NCBI GenBank assembly: GCA_002900995.3
Contig: CM035305.1
Location: forward strand, 2,030,467 to 2,094,466
Direction: 5' to 3'
DNA from: Ganoderma boninense
Lineage: Eukaryota > Basidiomycota > Agaricomycetes > Polyporales > Polyporaceae
Length of the DNA stretch: 64,000 nucleotides
Notes under the pieces: generated by a model
Told to the model about the DNA's origin: nothing
The model's database searches: none
The model's input: only the letters and a program-made list of their open reading frames with translations
Made by a program: the position numbers and the translations under genes
Part shown: one piece after another, positions 11,958-23,584 of the stretch
How positions within the stretch are numbered: the first letter of the stretch is position 1
Layout: each line of letters begins with the position of its first letter

Positions 11958-13472
11958 ATGTTCATTGCAATAATCGGGACCCGGTTCGCGGGCAAGTCCA
12001 CTGTACAGAAATACCTCGTCAACGCCAAGGGCTTCATACCCGTCCAAGTTTCGCGGGATGCATCTGAGAAGGTTGCCACTTCATGTATGACTGATAATTG
12101 TGTGTTCCATAAACTGACCCGAGACGCCTTGCAGGGCCGCAGCAGAGGTTTCGTGGATGAGCAAGCCATACGCGGCGGATCGGAATCTGACCACGGGTCT
12201 ACCTCCGACGCAGACAGGGATGTCTGCCCCTTGTCTCTCTCAGACCTAGGAAGCAATCCTCACCGTGTCTCATTTCTGAGCATGGTGTCCCCGGTGTCGC
12301 CGGAAGTTCCGTCTCCCGCTCAAAATGAGGAGCAACATCGACCGATGGTTTTCCAGTCCACGGCAGCGCTCCTCTCACACATAACAAAGAACTGGCACAC
12401 CAATTTCGTCACTCTCGATCTGCACACCTTAGATGAACTGACTGAATTCATGACCCGGCCCTTTGTCTTGGTCGCCAGTGTTGATGCTCCACTTCTAGAA
12501 CGCTATCGTAGGAGCTTACAGTGGTTAGTGCCTCTCAGCGCAGTCCTCTCATCAGTCGTTCTGATCTCCACCCAGGTCGGACTATGACCACTCTCTGGAA
12601 ATTTTCATCAAAGAACACGATGCTTTTTACTATGGCCTCGACGATCAGGCATCCGGTTCAGCCACCCCTAAGTATCGCGAACCTGTCGCAGTCGGACAGC
12701 CTTCCCCGACCTCCTTCCGCAGCTTGAGCCGGTTGGCGGTGGTCCATGTGGTGAATGTGTTTCAGACCATCTCCGCCCTCCACAATCATTTGGAGGAACT
12801 CAACTTGCTCGACCCCGACCGCCTGCGACCGGGATGGGACACATACTTCATGCAGCTTGCTTCCCTTGCTTCGCACCGTTCAAACTGCATGAAACGACGG
12901 GTTGGCGCCCTCCTTGTCCGTAATAAACGGATTGTTGCCACTGGGTGAGTCAGATGGCGCTTCAACCGCTTACGACAGCCACCAATGAGTATCTTCGGGG
13001 TGGGTCACCACCCGTCAGGTATAACGGAACTCCACGCGGACTCAAGAACTGTAACGAAGGCGGCTGTACCCGGTGCAATAGTGCAAGCGAGTCATCGGAC
13101 GAATGCGTTTGTCTCCACGCGGAGGAAAATGCTTTGCTGGAAGCCGGAAGGGAACGTGTTGGCGATGGTTCCGTCCTCTACTGCAACACGTAAGTTCTGA
13201 AATTTGTTCTGCGACATCTCTCCACAGTCTTACTAACGGAACCGACCCGCTTGTCGCGCAGGTGTCCCTGCCTGAAGTGCACGATCAAAATCATCCAGAC
13301 AGGTGTCAAGGAGGTAGTCTACAACCTGAGCTACAAAGTGTACGATGCTCGTCTCCCGACCCGGCTTCCATTTTTGTGTCATAATACTTACTTTCAGCTG
13401 CACAGCGATGACGCATCTGCCGCCCTTTTCACGGAAGCGGGCGTCATCCTTCGACGGCACGCCCCCGCTTGA
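11958..13472 (+). CDS. DCD1: Deoxycytidylate (dCMP) deaminase
   Basis: The enzyme deaminates dCMP to dUMP, supplying thymidylate synthase. Exons are 11958-12523, 12576-12944, 13019-13189, 13262-13337 and 13398-13472, giving 418 aa, and all phases agree. The N-terminal domain opens with FIAIIGTRFAGKSTVQKYL, a P-loop-like segment typical of fungal dCMP deaminases. The catalytic cytidine deaminase domain is C-terminal. It contains ASHRSNCMKRRVGALLV, then GYNGTPRGLKNC, the HAEENALLEAG zinc/proton-shuttle motif (His, Glu) and CPCLKC with the two zinc cysteines. The N-terminal part is longer than in yeast (312 aa) because of a Ser-rich insert at about residues 60-125. The intron at 13190-13261 carries a near-consensus tactaac branch site. 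The assignment is firm. Confidence 0.95.
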
Positions 13473-13575
13473 GAGCACTCCCATTCAACGATCTTCCATA
13501 CCCTGGTGTACCCTGCTATGTAGCAACGCTCTTCCCTGATGTCTTGATCGCTGTTGTATTCTGTAGATTTATTCG

Positions 13576-16500
13576 CTATTCAGAAAGTATTATCCTTGCA
13601 TTCTGCTCAATATCCCACTCCGGCTCTCGAAGGAATGCGACGGGCCCACCCGTCCACCCCAACGTGCCTGCCAGGGCAAGCCACACGGCATCCTCGTTGT
13701 TCTCCGCAACGGCGACATACAACTCCCGCGCGGACGCCTGCAGCTCCTCGTGCGCGTCACGCCGCAAGAACCGTCTGAAAAAGTACGACGACCTCCCATC
13801 CCTGCGCATCCTGTACCTGCACCCCTCGTGCTGCAGCCGCCATCGTCTGGATGACCGCCTTGTACAGCCTGTGCGAATGCGTGTACGCCGACCCTGTCCC
13901 GACACCTGGACCACCAACACCAGGAGCGGCGCGCCTGGCCAGGGCGCTCGTCGCGTCCGCCTGGCCGAGGCGCTCCAGCAATGTACGAAAACGCGGCCAG
14001 ATATCGTCCCACACGCGCCGGGCCATGAAGTCGCCGACATGCACTGAGAGAGCGGCCACGAGGCCCGCCGCAGCGGCGACGACGAACGTCTCGGCATCGG
14101 CCAGGCGGTTCAGGACGAACGGCCATGCGCTATGCACCGCGGGCAGGAGGGCAGCCTCGGGTAGCACGGGGACTGCGCGAGCCAGGAGGTGGAGGATGCG
14201 TGCACGGACTGTCGGAGCGCCATGGGTGAGGAAGTAGACGGAGCGAGAGACAATCTGGGTCGTCAGGGCCTGTGAGGGGGTGGGTGGTACTTCGGCGAAC
14301 GGGTCATCCCGACCTGCCTGTGTCCCTGCTTGCGTTGTGGGTACGTTGCCGTCGGGTGGGTTTTCCATCCTCGTGTCAAGCTCTTCCTCGATGTCGCCTC
14401 CCTTCGCTTCCGCCCAGGATTCGCGCGGGTAAGAGTCGTCCCTCGTCGGTTCCGAGTGGTCGTTATCGCCCGGCTCATCCTTGTTCCTTTCATGGCCGAC
14501 AAACCATTCAACGAACTTGTCCAGACGTTCATCATCTGCAATTCGCGGAGTGATGTGGCTAGCGGCGCTGCGGGACCCGCGGGGTAATTGATTTTCCTCG
14601 TCTTCCTCGATGGCTTTGACAACCTCTCCGAGGACCTCGACAAGGCCGTCGACGATCATCTCGTACCCATGAAACTCGTCCAGCCGGTCGAAGCATTCCT
14701 CCACGACATCGCCTGCTTTGTAAACCACGTCGCGTCCGATCAGCCGCACCAGCACAACAAGAACTTTTGTCGCATCGACATCAAGCCACCGTCGAGTTAG
14801 TCTCCTAGAGACAGAGTCAAGCGCGTAGTCGAAGTTGGATAGAAGGAGGTTAGCGGGTGTTGCGTAGGATGTGCTATTCGTGATAGCGTTGAGCGCAGCA
14901 AGACCGGAAGCTGATACGAATGATGTCTCTGACACGATTCCGTGAAGCACTGGATAGAGCACATGTAGGAGCAGCGGCAGGAATCGGGCCTCGAGGATAC
15001 CTGCGGCAATCGCAAGCAGCTGTAGCAGCAACCCGCGATGCAACAGCGGCTGCACGTGCGCAGCCGAATGTACACCGGCGGCCGAGGAGGGGCCCTCTGC
15101 CCCAGGCACGCCGCGCACGGTGACCAGTCCCCGGACGTGCTCGATGAGAATGTTCTCGTCGCTCGGGCCCGTCTTGTGCTCGGCGTCCTGAGAAGGCCCC
15201 TCTTCGTCGTTCCAATCGTCCCAGGCCTCAGCGATCCGCCTGGCAAGGTCGCGTGCGAACTTCTCGAGCCGTTTCCCTCGCCCGGCAGCAATCGTGCTAG
15301 GGGTGCTCTCCGCTGGAGAGTTTAGCGGCACCCTCCCAGCGCCTTCGAGAAGCCGGCACGCGCACCACAGCGCTGCGACCGCTCTGCTCCCCCGGTTACT
15401 AAACCCGACGTCGACGAACCACTCCACGGCGAACAAGCACTCCGCGCCGGCGGTAGACCCGAGGGCGCGGAACATGCGCGCGAGCGCGTCCTGCGTGGAA
15501 CGCACGCTGACGTGTCGGAAGGTGAGTTCTGGGAACGGCATGGGGTGCACCGCGGCGGGGTCACTCTCGAGCATCAGCTGAGCGGCGGACGTCTGCGTGA
15601 CCACGATCGGAGGGTTTACGAACTCAAGAGTAGAAAGCAGGCTCCAGCCCCACCGCTCGACGCCACCGTGCGGGCCCAACAACTTTCCTACGCCCATGGA
15701 GATAGTAGCGACGGCGGGAAGCTGGGAGTTGTCTGGACTGGCAGCAAGCTGGCAGACGGACACGAGGATCCCAGCAACATGCTCCACTTTCGAATCCGCG
15801 TGCGAGAGGAGAAGGCGGGGAAGCGCTGCGAGATTGTCGCTGGATATTTGGAGCAGCACTTGGAGAATGGGATTTGGCTGGGCAGTGAGAAGCCGTCGCA
15901 ATGAGGCGTCAGCTTGAGACGACACTCGGTCAAAGGCGGAGCCCCGGATGGAAAGAAGGAAAGAGAGTAATAGAGGCCGGGATTGGGGAAGAGTCAGGGT
16001 TGTCGCAGACAGCACAGCGGCAGAAAAAGTGGCAAGTCCGATGAGAGCGGTGGACGTTGGGTGCTTGGTAAGTGGAGAAAGGCTGTTGAAGGCAATATGC
16101 AACTGCGAAGCCACAGCTCGGAGCCAGGTCGGCGTGCGCTGTGTGGAAAAGGGAGAAGGAGGGGTTTCCACGGTAGGCTTGTCCGAATACACGTCGCCAA
16201 CTAGATCCTCGAGATGGTCCACGTTCCGAATTGCACCCTCCCGGATGCAAATGTCGTTACCAGCGGCCCGCGTGACGACATGTTCGATGACAAGTAGAGA
16301 TGCAGCGACTACGTCGCCATTTGCCCACCCTCTTGAAGTACCAGTACCGAGGGCGACCTTGGACATGGTGCTGACGGTCCCAGGGAGGATCAGCGGGACA
16401 AATCCGTCAGGAAGGTAGTCGGCGGTGAGGGTAGTGAGAACCTGGAGTGACGTTCGCTGGAGCGGGAGGTGGCTGGACTGGGCTGTATTGAGAAGTGAAT

Positions 16501-17130
16501 CGAGAGTCTGTCCCAGAACCGGAAGGAACTTGGGGTTCTGGACATTGATTCTAAAGGTAACAAAGTTGGAGCGTGCACGATCTGAGTGGACCGATGGAGT
16601 GGGGTTTTCGGAGGCCGTGCGTTCTCTGAGTAAAACCCAGAGACAATGTGTGGCGGCAAGCTTTGTTTCGTCGTCACGGTCCTTGCCCTTGCCTTTGCGG
16701 TCAATGCCGCCGAGGATGGCACTGCACAAGATAAATATTTGCTCCCATGCGGGGACTTGCATGTCCCACCACCAGAGGTCTGACAAGAAGGCAAGGATGG
16801 CGAGGATATTCTCGAGAGATTGGTCTGGGATGGATGGGAGATCGTTGCGGCGTAGGATGGAAGAGAGAGGGAAGAAGACATAGGATATGGTGGCGGAGGC
16901 GAACTGATGGCCATCGGCTTTGAGTTGGAGGAGGGTGTGGTGGAGACGAGAGAGGAGAGAGTTGATGAGCGGGATGGAGGCAGGCGTGAGGAGTGAATTG
17001 GCGAGGAGGGGGACACAGATGCCCTTGAGCTTGAGAGGGAGAGAGGTGAGCGGAGGACCGAGAATAGATGGGAGCCAGAGGGGGGGCGTACCCGCTGGAA
17101 GGCGGACTGGGTGGCATGGACGTCCTCCAT
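13576..17130 (-). CDS. TTI1: TELO2-interacting protein 1 (TTT complex HEAT-repeat protein), with a frame break near the C-terminus
   Basis: TTI1 forms the TTT complex with Tel2 and Tti2, a cochaperone that matures PIKK kinases (TOR, ATM/ATR). Exon 1 is 17130-17092 (MEDVHATQSAFQR). A 62-nt intron (17091-17030) joins it to LKGICVPLLANSLLTP, the standard TTI1 N-terminus. Exon 2 runs 17029-13576, almost wholly alpha-helical HEAT-type sequence, about 1163 aa, which fits the family (1000-1200). The frame breaks at 13778-13782, where a run of five A on the plus strand should hold four. The upstream frame ends in WEVVVLF, and the downstream frame continues RRFLRRDAHEELQASA to LREPEWDIEQNARII and a stop at 13576. 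No intron can explain the jump. The gene is otherwise intact, so this is probably a sequencing indel. Confidence 0.85.
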
Positions 17131-17548
17131 GTCTTGGCCGGCACTGCGGACGAGGCGGCGGGGCAGGGGCAAGAGAGGGGGCTCCCAGGACGGTGAGCGC
17201 GGCGAGGGCGACTCGTATTGAGCGGAGAGAGCACGGTGCGACTGTCTTGGGCCCGGACGCCTGCACCGTGCACGAGGCCACGGGAGAGCGTTACGGGGGT
17301 CACCTGACCCAGTGACCGACGCGTCGTTTTTCTGGGCTCTCCAGCGCCCGGGACCCGAGTCGCTCTCTGTATTGGACCGTCTGCCCGGCCGTGGTCGTCC
17401 TCGTCGACGGTCTCACCCCGCGTACCATGGACAGCCCCCTTCCCGACAGTATATAGTCTATTCCTCTGCCGCTAATGTTTTCCACAGCCAATACTCCCTC
17501 CACTCTGTCTTCCGCCCCTCTCCATCCTCTCTGCCATAATATTCTATC
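17131..17548. promoter_or_regulatory. divergent promoter region between TTI1 and ABZ1
   Basis: The 418 bases separate the start codons of two oppositely transcribed genes, so both promoters must lie here. The half near ABZ1 is pyrimidine-rich on the plus strand. A TATA-like element is listed separately. I see no other named factor site with confidence. Confidence 0.6.
17450..17456 (+). promoter_or_regulatory. TATA-like element upstream of ABZ1
   Basis: The sequence tatatag lies about 95 bases upstream of the ABZ1 ATG, in a spacing that fits a TATA box with a short pyrimidine-rich leader. The motif is seen directly; its use is inferred. Confidence 0.35.
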
Positions 17549-20097
17549 ATGGCTGCCGCCCCCAGGCCCCGCGTCCTCCTCATAGATTCTTATGACTCTT
17601 TCACCTACAAGTGCGCCACCCTCCATCCCTTCTTTCCGCCCCGCTCACCTCCCCTCTAGCCTAGCCTCCCTCTGCAAGCGCGCACTACCCACATCCGACA
17701 TTCACATCATCAAGAACGACGTCTTACCCGTATCCACTCTCCTTCCCCTCCTTCCCTACTTCGACGCTATCGTTGTCGGCCCCGGCCCAGGCTCGCCTGA
17801 CATACCAGACGATATCGGCCTTGTCAAACACATCTGGCATGTCCCCGACCATCTTCTCACTCCCGTCTTCGGCGTCTGTCTCGGTCTCCAAAGTCTTGCA
17901 ATCGAATTCGGTGGCCAGATCAAACGTCTCAATGTCGTCAAGCACGGTCAGGTATACCCTGTCGAGCATTCAGGCACCGACATTTTCGACGGCGTAGCCG
18001 ACGTTCGTGCAGTCCGCTATCACTCCCTCCACGTCGACCTCCCTCCACAGTCCGACATCATCCCTCTCGGCTGGGCTGACGATGCCCACGAGAACGGTCG
18101 CGTTCTCATGGCCTGCAAGCACCGCTCAAAACCATTCTGGGCCGTCCAGTATCATCCCGAATCCGTCTGTACTGAGGGGGGCGGCGCGGACGTCGTCTGC
18201 AACTTCTGGCGTCTCGCCTCTGAGTGGTCCTCATCCCTCGGTAGGACCACTCGCCCATGGGATGCTATCGTTGAGGCCATCGTCGGTCCTTCCTGGCCCA
18301 GCGTTCGTCCCGAAGCGGTCGCGACTGACCACGAGCGCTCCGTCCCAGTATCCACCCGGGTCCTCCAAATCCATCCGCCCGACATTAACCGTGTCTGCGA
18401 GATGCTTGGCGTAGAAGACGGCAGCAAGGACTTCGTCATGCTCGACTCCGCTGCGATGGGCCGATTTTCCATTATCGGCTGCCTTACCTCAACGTCGGCC
18501 AAGATCACGTATTCTGTTGGCGATTCTGCGGTCAAAATTCAGCGCGGGAAGGACGTAACCTCCGAGGAGCTGGGCGCGCTCGATATCTGGGCATGGCTGA
18601 CAGCATTCATGCGTACCCGCAAGGCGCATGGAGGTACCCCGGAAGTCCCGTTTTGGGGAGGGCTCGTAGGCTACCTGAGCTACGAGCTAGGCTTCCAGAC
18701 GTTAACTCCACTCCCCCCTCGTCCAGACCCAGCCACCCGCCACCCGGACGTCAACCTCGTCTTCGTCGAGCGTAGTATCGTGTTGGATAAGCAGGCCAAC
18801 ATCGTGTACCTCCAGAGCATATTTCCCGCTGATTTCGTCTGGCTCGTTAACATGTCCGCAAAGCTTCGCGCCCTGGCCGACCCTGCGACGAACCGCGCTC
18901 CGCCTCCCGCCACCAAGCCGCCCAAACTCGACACGCCGCTCCCTCCACCTGTCATCACGCTCCCCGACCGTGACTCGTACATCGGAAAAATCATTGCTGC
19001 CAAGGAGTATCTCTTTTCCGGGGACTCGTACGAACTCTGCGTAACCGCCCCGACGTTCGTCACTGCGCCAAAGGCCGCGTCCGCCGTCAGACGAGGCACG
19101 TCCTCCTCCTGGGCGCTCTACAAGGCCCTGCGCCACCGTAACCCTGCGCCGCATTCGGGCTACGTGCGCCTGCACCCGTCGACGCTGGTCTCATCCTCCC
19201 CGGAACGCTTTCTATCGTATGCACGGCCCCCGGACGGCTTGTGCCAGCTGCGCCCGATCAAGGGCACCGTGCGCAAGGGCCCAGGCATTGACCGTGCGGT
19301 TGCGGAGGCGGCACTGTCTGGGAGCGTGAAAGAGGTCGCGGAGAACCTGATGATCGTTGACTTGATCCGGCACGACCTACACAGCGTCGTGGGCGAGGAC
19401 GTGCATGTGCGCAAGTTCTGCACGGTCGAGGAGTACGAGACGGTGTGGCAGCTCGTGAGCGTCATCGAGGGTCGGCCGGACAAGTCGGTCAAGGACAAGA
19501 CTCATTCGGACCTTGGGTGGGAGGTGCTCAGAGCCAGCTTACCACCAGGTGCGTTTTGGGATGACCCCATTTACCGTATTTGTGTTGCGGGATTGCTGAT
19601 TCCGCCATGGTTGTACAGGGAGCATGACGGGCGCACCGAAGAAGCGCAGCGTCGAGATCCTCCGCCAATTGGAAGGCGAGGAACGAAGCATCTACTCGGG
19701 CGTGATGGGCTACGCAGATGTCGGCGGCGGCGGTGACTGGGCCGTCATCATTCGCAGTTGTTTCAAGTTCGATGACAAGCCCGAGCCGTCCCCTGCGTCG
19801 TGGCAAAACGATCCCTTCGGTTTCGCGGACGATCTCAGATTTAACGGGCAGGTCAACGGGGACGGTGCCTCGCACGGACCCGATGGCCATACCGACAGTA
19901 CTAATGGAACTAACGGCACCTTCAACGGTGACGATAATCCTCACGCCAACGGCTCCCACACGGTCCTCACCGACGAATGGATTCTGGCCGCTGGCGGCGC
20001 GATTACTGCGCTTTCTGATCCAGTTGCTGAGTGGGAGGAGATGCTCACGAAGGTCGAGAGCGTCCTTCCGGCGTTCTCCATACTCGACTCGTATTGA
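17549..20097 (+). CDS. ABZ1: Aminodeoxychorismate synthase (fused PabA-PabB)
   Basis: The bifunctional enzyme makes 4-amino-4-deoxychorismate from chorismate and glutamine, the first committed step to p-aminobenzoate and folate. Exons are 17549-17610, 17660-19548 and 19619-20097, with introns of 49 and 70 nt, giving 809 aa. The N-terminal class I glutamine amidotransferase shows LLIDSYDSFTYN, VVGPGPGSPD, the nucleophile loop GVCLGLQSLA and the His/Glu pair in WAVQYHPESV. The C-terminal chorismate-utilising domain shows PFWGGLVGYLSYE, GDSYELCVTAPT, SSSPERFLS, PIKGTVRKGP, ENLMIVDLIRHDL and SMTGAPKKRSVEIL. A Gly/Asn/His-rich low-complexity insert (NGQVNGDGASHGPDGH and on) sits near the C-terminus before TDEWILAAGGAITALSDP. 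It could be confused with anthranilate synthase, but fungal TrpE and TrpG components are organised differently. Confidence 0.93.
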
Positions 20098-20498
20098 TGT
20101 CGTGCATCGAGACTACACTCTGTACTATGTCGCATCTTTCTTTCTTTGCCCATGCCCATCGACTCTGCTGTCTGTGGGGAGTTCGTGGATACGAACCTGG
20201 CCCGTGACTTCACCACGTCGCGAACAAGGCTTTACGCTGTATTTTACGCTGGGTTCAACTCCCATCCATGTCTACCTTCATGTTAGGGTTTTTGGAAACC
20301 ACGGGTTCCTACGGTCGAGACACAGTGTAATGGAGATCATACGTCAGCTCATACACAGACGGAATCTTCGTTCAAGCCGACATGCACGGGTGCCCATGGA
20401 AGCTCTCATACACCCTAAAGCCCTCGTACACCCATAAAGCCCTTGTACACCCAAAAAGCCCTCGTACACGCTTAAATCTATGGCATCCTGCCGTCTGC
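20098..20498. other. intergenic between convergent genes
   Basis: About 400 bases lie between the ABZ1 stop and the stop of the convergent oxygenase gene. It should hold both transcription ends. It contains a short tandem repeat, listed separately, and no coding signal. Confidence 0.6.
20409..20476. repeat. 18-19 bp tandem repeat, about 3.6 copies
   Basis: The imperfect unit tacaccc(a)taaagccctcg repeats at 20409-20426, 20427-20445 and 20446-20464, with a partial copy to about 20476. It lies between the 3' ends of two convergent genes, about 22 bases from the oxygenase stop codon. It is seen directly and could contribute to 3' end formation, but there is no evidence for that. Confidence 0.85.
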
Positions 20499-22001
20499 TT
20501 ACGCCATGAGAGCGATGTGCTTCAGCTCGCTGTTCGTAGGGTGAGTACGGGTTACCCCCCAATCGAGATTGTGACAACTGAACGTACTTGATGACCTGCT
20601 GACCAACCTTCATCGGTTCGTATACAGTCTCTTCCTCCAGGTCAGTTTTTCCCAGGTTGATTGTGTCCACCCGAAGAGACTGGGCGCGCTCCTGCAGTGC
20701 CGGGATCGGCACGAGGTCGTAGTCGGAAGACAAATGCCAGAAGAATGTGGACGAAATCCGGATAAGCGGGCGGTCAGGGTGCTCAAGCTTCCTGCGTTCG
20801 ATAGCCTAGGAGAACAAAAAACAAGAACCCGTTATACGGTTAACGACAAACGACGCCGCGGAACATGCGCACCTGAAGCGTGGCGTCGTTCACGACGACT
20901 ACTTCGTGATATCCAGCCTTGACGAGTCCGCCGCTCAGGTGCTCGAGCTGCTTTCCCGCCTGGACGAGGAGGTACCTGCCTGTGGGAGGGAACTTCACCG
21001 CGATCCGCTTGCCGGTGTTTCGCGCCCAGATGTTCAGGCCAGGATAGCGAGAGCGGCCGTGGATGGTCAGGAAATTAAGATCGGTATGGAACCCTGCGAG
21101 GATAGTATCCTTCTCGTCGTATTTCTTCAGGTCAGACGCGGTCGGAGCGAGGAGGTGAGGGCTGTACCGAGTTGCAGGTGGATTTTCGTCATACGGAGGC
21201 ATGTGTTAGAGATTGACGGATATTCGCACCCATATCTGCCTGCGTCTTTGAACGTCTCACGTGAGAGACCGAGGCCGATAGATGCCATCTCCGAGAGGTT
21301 CCCTACCCTGAAAAGCAGGTTTAACCATGGCTACATCTCGATATCTCGGCATCAAGCTTACGCAGTCTTCATGGACGAGCCCCACTTTTCCATGATCGGC
21401 GTCCAGCGATCTCGAAGACCTTCACTCTCTGGCACGACGTTCGGCGCGTTCAGGCCCGGATAGTTTGTCTCGTACGGCGGTCTTTCGCTCATTTTCCAAA
21501 AGAAACGGCACTTAGGGTCCGGAGAGTGGGCGGAGATATCCAAGGGTCGCTCTGCAGGGTCAAGGCGAGCGATGACCTTCAGGCAGGGCTCATCCACAGC
21601 GCATTTAGGCTTCTCAGTATTCTCGAGCGTAACACCAATCTAAAAGGAGTGGGTTAGCATGTCAGCGACGTTCCTCGGATAATCGGGACAGGAGACCTGA
21701 TAACCGAGCTCTGGTCGCTCGTCTTTCTTGAGAGATTCCTCAGGTTGCGCGAAGTAGTCCTCGATCAGGTCGAGGAAAGCACTATTATCTTCTTCAGACA
21801 CGCGAGAGTCGTGCAGGAGGAGTGCGCCAAAGGTAATCAACGCATCTGCTGCCTAGAAAAGCGAGTATCAGTTTTATACGTTCGCGAGATAGATAAACGG
21901 GAAGAAGAGCCTACCTTCTTGCACTCTTTCCGGGCCTCCTGGGAGTCAGGAGAGGCAAGAAAGACATCCAGATCGACGATGGGCAAGGTAGCGTCTGTCA
22001 T
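20499..22001 (-). CDS. 2-oxoglutarate-Fe(II) oxygenase (isopenicillin N synthase-like)
   Basis: A non-haem iron dioxygenase of the IPNS/flavanone-3-hydroxylase fold; the substrate is unknown. Seven exons (22001-21915, 21852-21697, 21639-21362, 21307-21230, 21161-20873, 20805-20588, 20529-20499) give 378 aa, and all lengths sum in frame. The N-terminal DIOX_N part begins MTDATLPIVDLDVFL and includes ALITFGALLLHDSRV. The metal site reads GFHTDLNFLTIHGRSRYPGL (His and Asp of HxD), with the distal His in QAGKQLEHLSGG. The 2-oxoglutarate-binding Arg-x-Ser is in LIRISSTFFWH. The tail VINELKHIALMA comes from a 31-nt last exon. There is no signal peptide, so it is cytosolic. It has no biosynthetic neighbours, so a primary or detoxifying role is as likely as secondary metabolism. 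Confidence 0.9.
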
Positions 22002-22293
22002 GGTTAAAGCGGCGCAGATGCTGTTGGCTAACGTAAAGGTCTCTCCCGCGAGAGAAAGTGGGCCGTGCTCTGCTCACGCCTGTCCCACACTCGCCGCAGT
22101 ACATCAACGCTTGCCTAATCGGGACGTGCATGAGCCAGCACCGCTCACGTGAACCGGCGTACGTAACTTCAGCACGGCACCTCGTTGGGCCTAGGCGTCT
22201 ATCTCCTCCGACTGTCCTTGCACACGCCGCATTTATACCAGCCACTCCTCCTCCCTCCTCCCCACAGCCTACGTATCTTAACGAGCCGCCGCC

Positions 22294-23126
22294 ATGATCA
22301 AGGTATACGGAAGTTTCTGGAGCTGTTACGCCCTCTCACGCGAAGTCGCTAGATCTGGAGTATGAAGAAGAACGAGGACCAGGCCGCGAAGAAGCGGCCA
22401 AAGACGAGTGCAGCTCAGATTCGGGTACAGAAAGGTGCGCACCACGGTTTGGGTCCCTCACCTCTGCTGGTATGGATACGGAACAATACTTTCCGTAGAT
22501 CTCACTGAGCTCGACCTTCCCTCGACAATGCAAACTGAAATTCGCCGATCCCGCTGATCTCCTGAACTTTGAGCTCGTTATCACTCCCGACGAGGGTACG
22601 TATCCTCGTTCGATGTGGTGTTGTGCGAGTATTCTGACACTAAAACATACAGGCATGTACAAGGGTGGCTCCTTTGAGTTCTCGTTTAACATCAATGCAA
22701 ATTACCCTCACGAGCCTCCAAAGGTGAAGTGCAAGCAGGTGGTATGTCCCATCTCGATTGACTCTCCCCTTCTATCGTAGTCTGAATCGCCGCCCCCACC
22801 CCAAGATTTACCACCCAAACGTTGATCTTGAGGGCAACGTCTGCTTGAACATCCTCCGAGAAGACTGGAAGCCAGTTCTGAACCTGAACTCCGTCATGGT
22901 CGGACTGCAATACCTCTTCCTTGAACCAAACGCCGACGATCCCTTGAACAAAGGTGCGTCGGCATCCATAATCATGAAGGTCCTCCTCAATCTGATCCCG
23001 GTCTGTGGCCAAATAGAGGCAGCAGAGGAGCTCAAGCGGAACCGTGAGCAGTTCCTCTATAACGTGAAGACCTCCATGCGAGGAGGCAGCATCAAGGGTG
23101 TACAATACAACAAAGTCATCCCGTAA
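22294..23126 (+). CDS. UBC12: NEDD8-conjugating enzyme UBC12, with a one-base frame break
   Basis: The E2 enzyme transfers NEDD8/Rub1 to cullins. Exons are 22294-22302 (only MIK), 22353-22434, 22499-22595, 22653-22741, 22806-22953 and 23017-23126. Recognisable blocks are [64 protein letters not shown] and [15 protein letters not shown] with the catalytic Cys. The end is SMRGGSIKG. The short N-terminal extension before AAQIR is the family's UBA3-docking tail. Total exon length is 535 nt, one more than whole codons. The frame changes between 22530 and 22541, after [10 protein letters not shown] and before KFADPADLL, and no GT-AG pair can account for it. Removing one base there restores an ordinary 177-aa E2, so an indel error is likely. 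Confidence 0.9.
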
Positions 23127-23584
23127 TGAGGTCCACACTTTCGGTTTTCTGTCGTGACTTGGGTTGTGGCATTCAGCGCGCCACCCCGCGTACGGATGGC
23201 ATACAGGTGGGGGCTAGTCACACTGTAGACCTAGATGTGTACTATTTTGTCGTGACTGTATCTGGAACTCTGTGTGTATCTCCTCACGCGTCGTGTCTCA
23301 TTTCTTTGTCAAAGTGCTTTCTCGTTTGTCGTAGCCCCCTTTGTATCTGCATCGTAACTGCCACTGCCGCCGGTTCTGGACCCGTTGTTCGCGTAGCGCT
23401 TGCTCAGGAAATAATCACGTGGACCGCGTTTGAGGCCGTTGTGGCTGAAGATTTTACTTCGATCGCTCACCGCAAAACATCGGGCTCTTGTCCTCATCTC
23501 GGACGTCACTCTGATCTGGTCGACTCGGCATCTTGCGCAAACCTCCTCCTGTCCAACAAAGCCAGTCCCCCTCGAGTCCAGACG
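23127..23584. other. intergenic, UBC12 3' end to NOP6-like promoter
   Basis: About 460 bases lie between two plus-strand genes. A plus frame runs through it into the NOP6-like gene, but it contains no conserved-looking sequence before the ATG at 23585. Confidence 0.55.

Noticed and set aside
13851..14237. 128-codon plus-strand frame
   Set aside because: Antisense to the TTI1 C-terminal exon; Arg/Ala-rich composition from high GC only.
16390..17172. 260-codon minus-strand frame and a 200-codon frame at 16701-17303
   Set aside because: Out-of-frame shadows of TTI1; only the 13757-17029 frame carries HEAT-like helices.
18680..19175. Minus-strand frames inside ABZ1
   Set aside because: Shadows of the PabB domain; no independent motifs or splice support.
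17549..20097. Anthranilate synthase instead of aminodeoxychorismate synthase
   Set aside because: The fused amidotransferase-chorismate layout in this order and the PIKGTVRKG / SMTGAPKKRSVEIL context fit fungal ADC synthase better.
20499..22001. Part of a secondary-metabolite cluster
   Set aside because: The oxygenase has only housekeeping neighbours (ABZ1, UBC12); no synthase, transporter or regulator is nearby.
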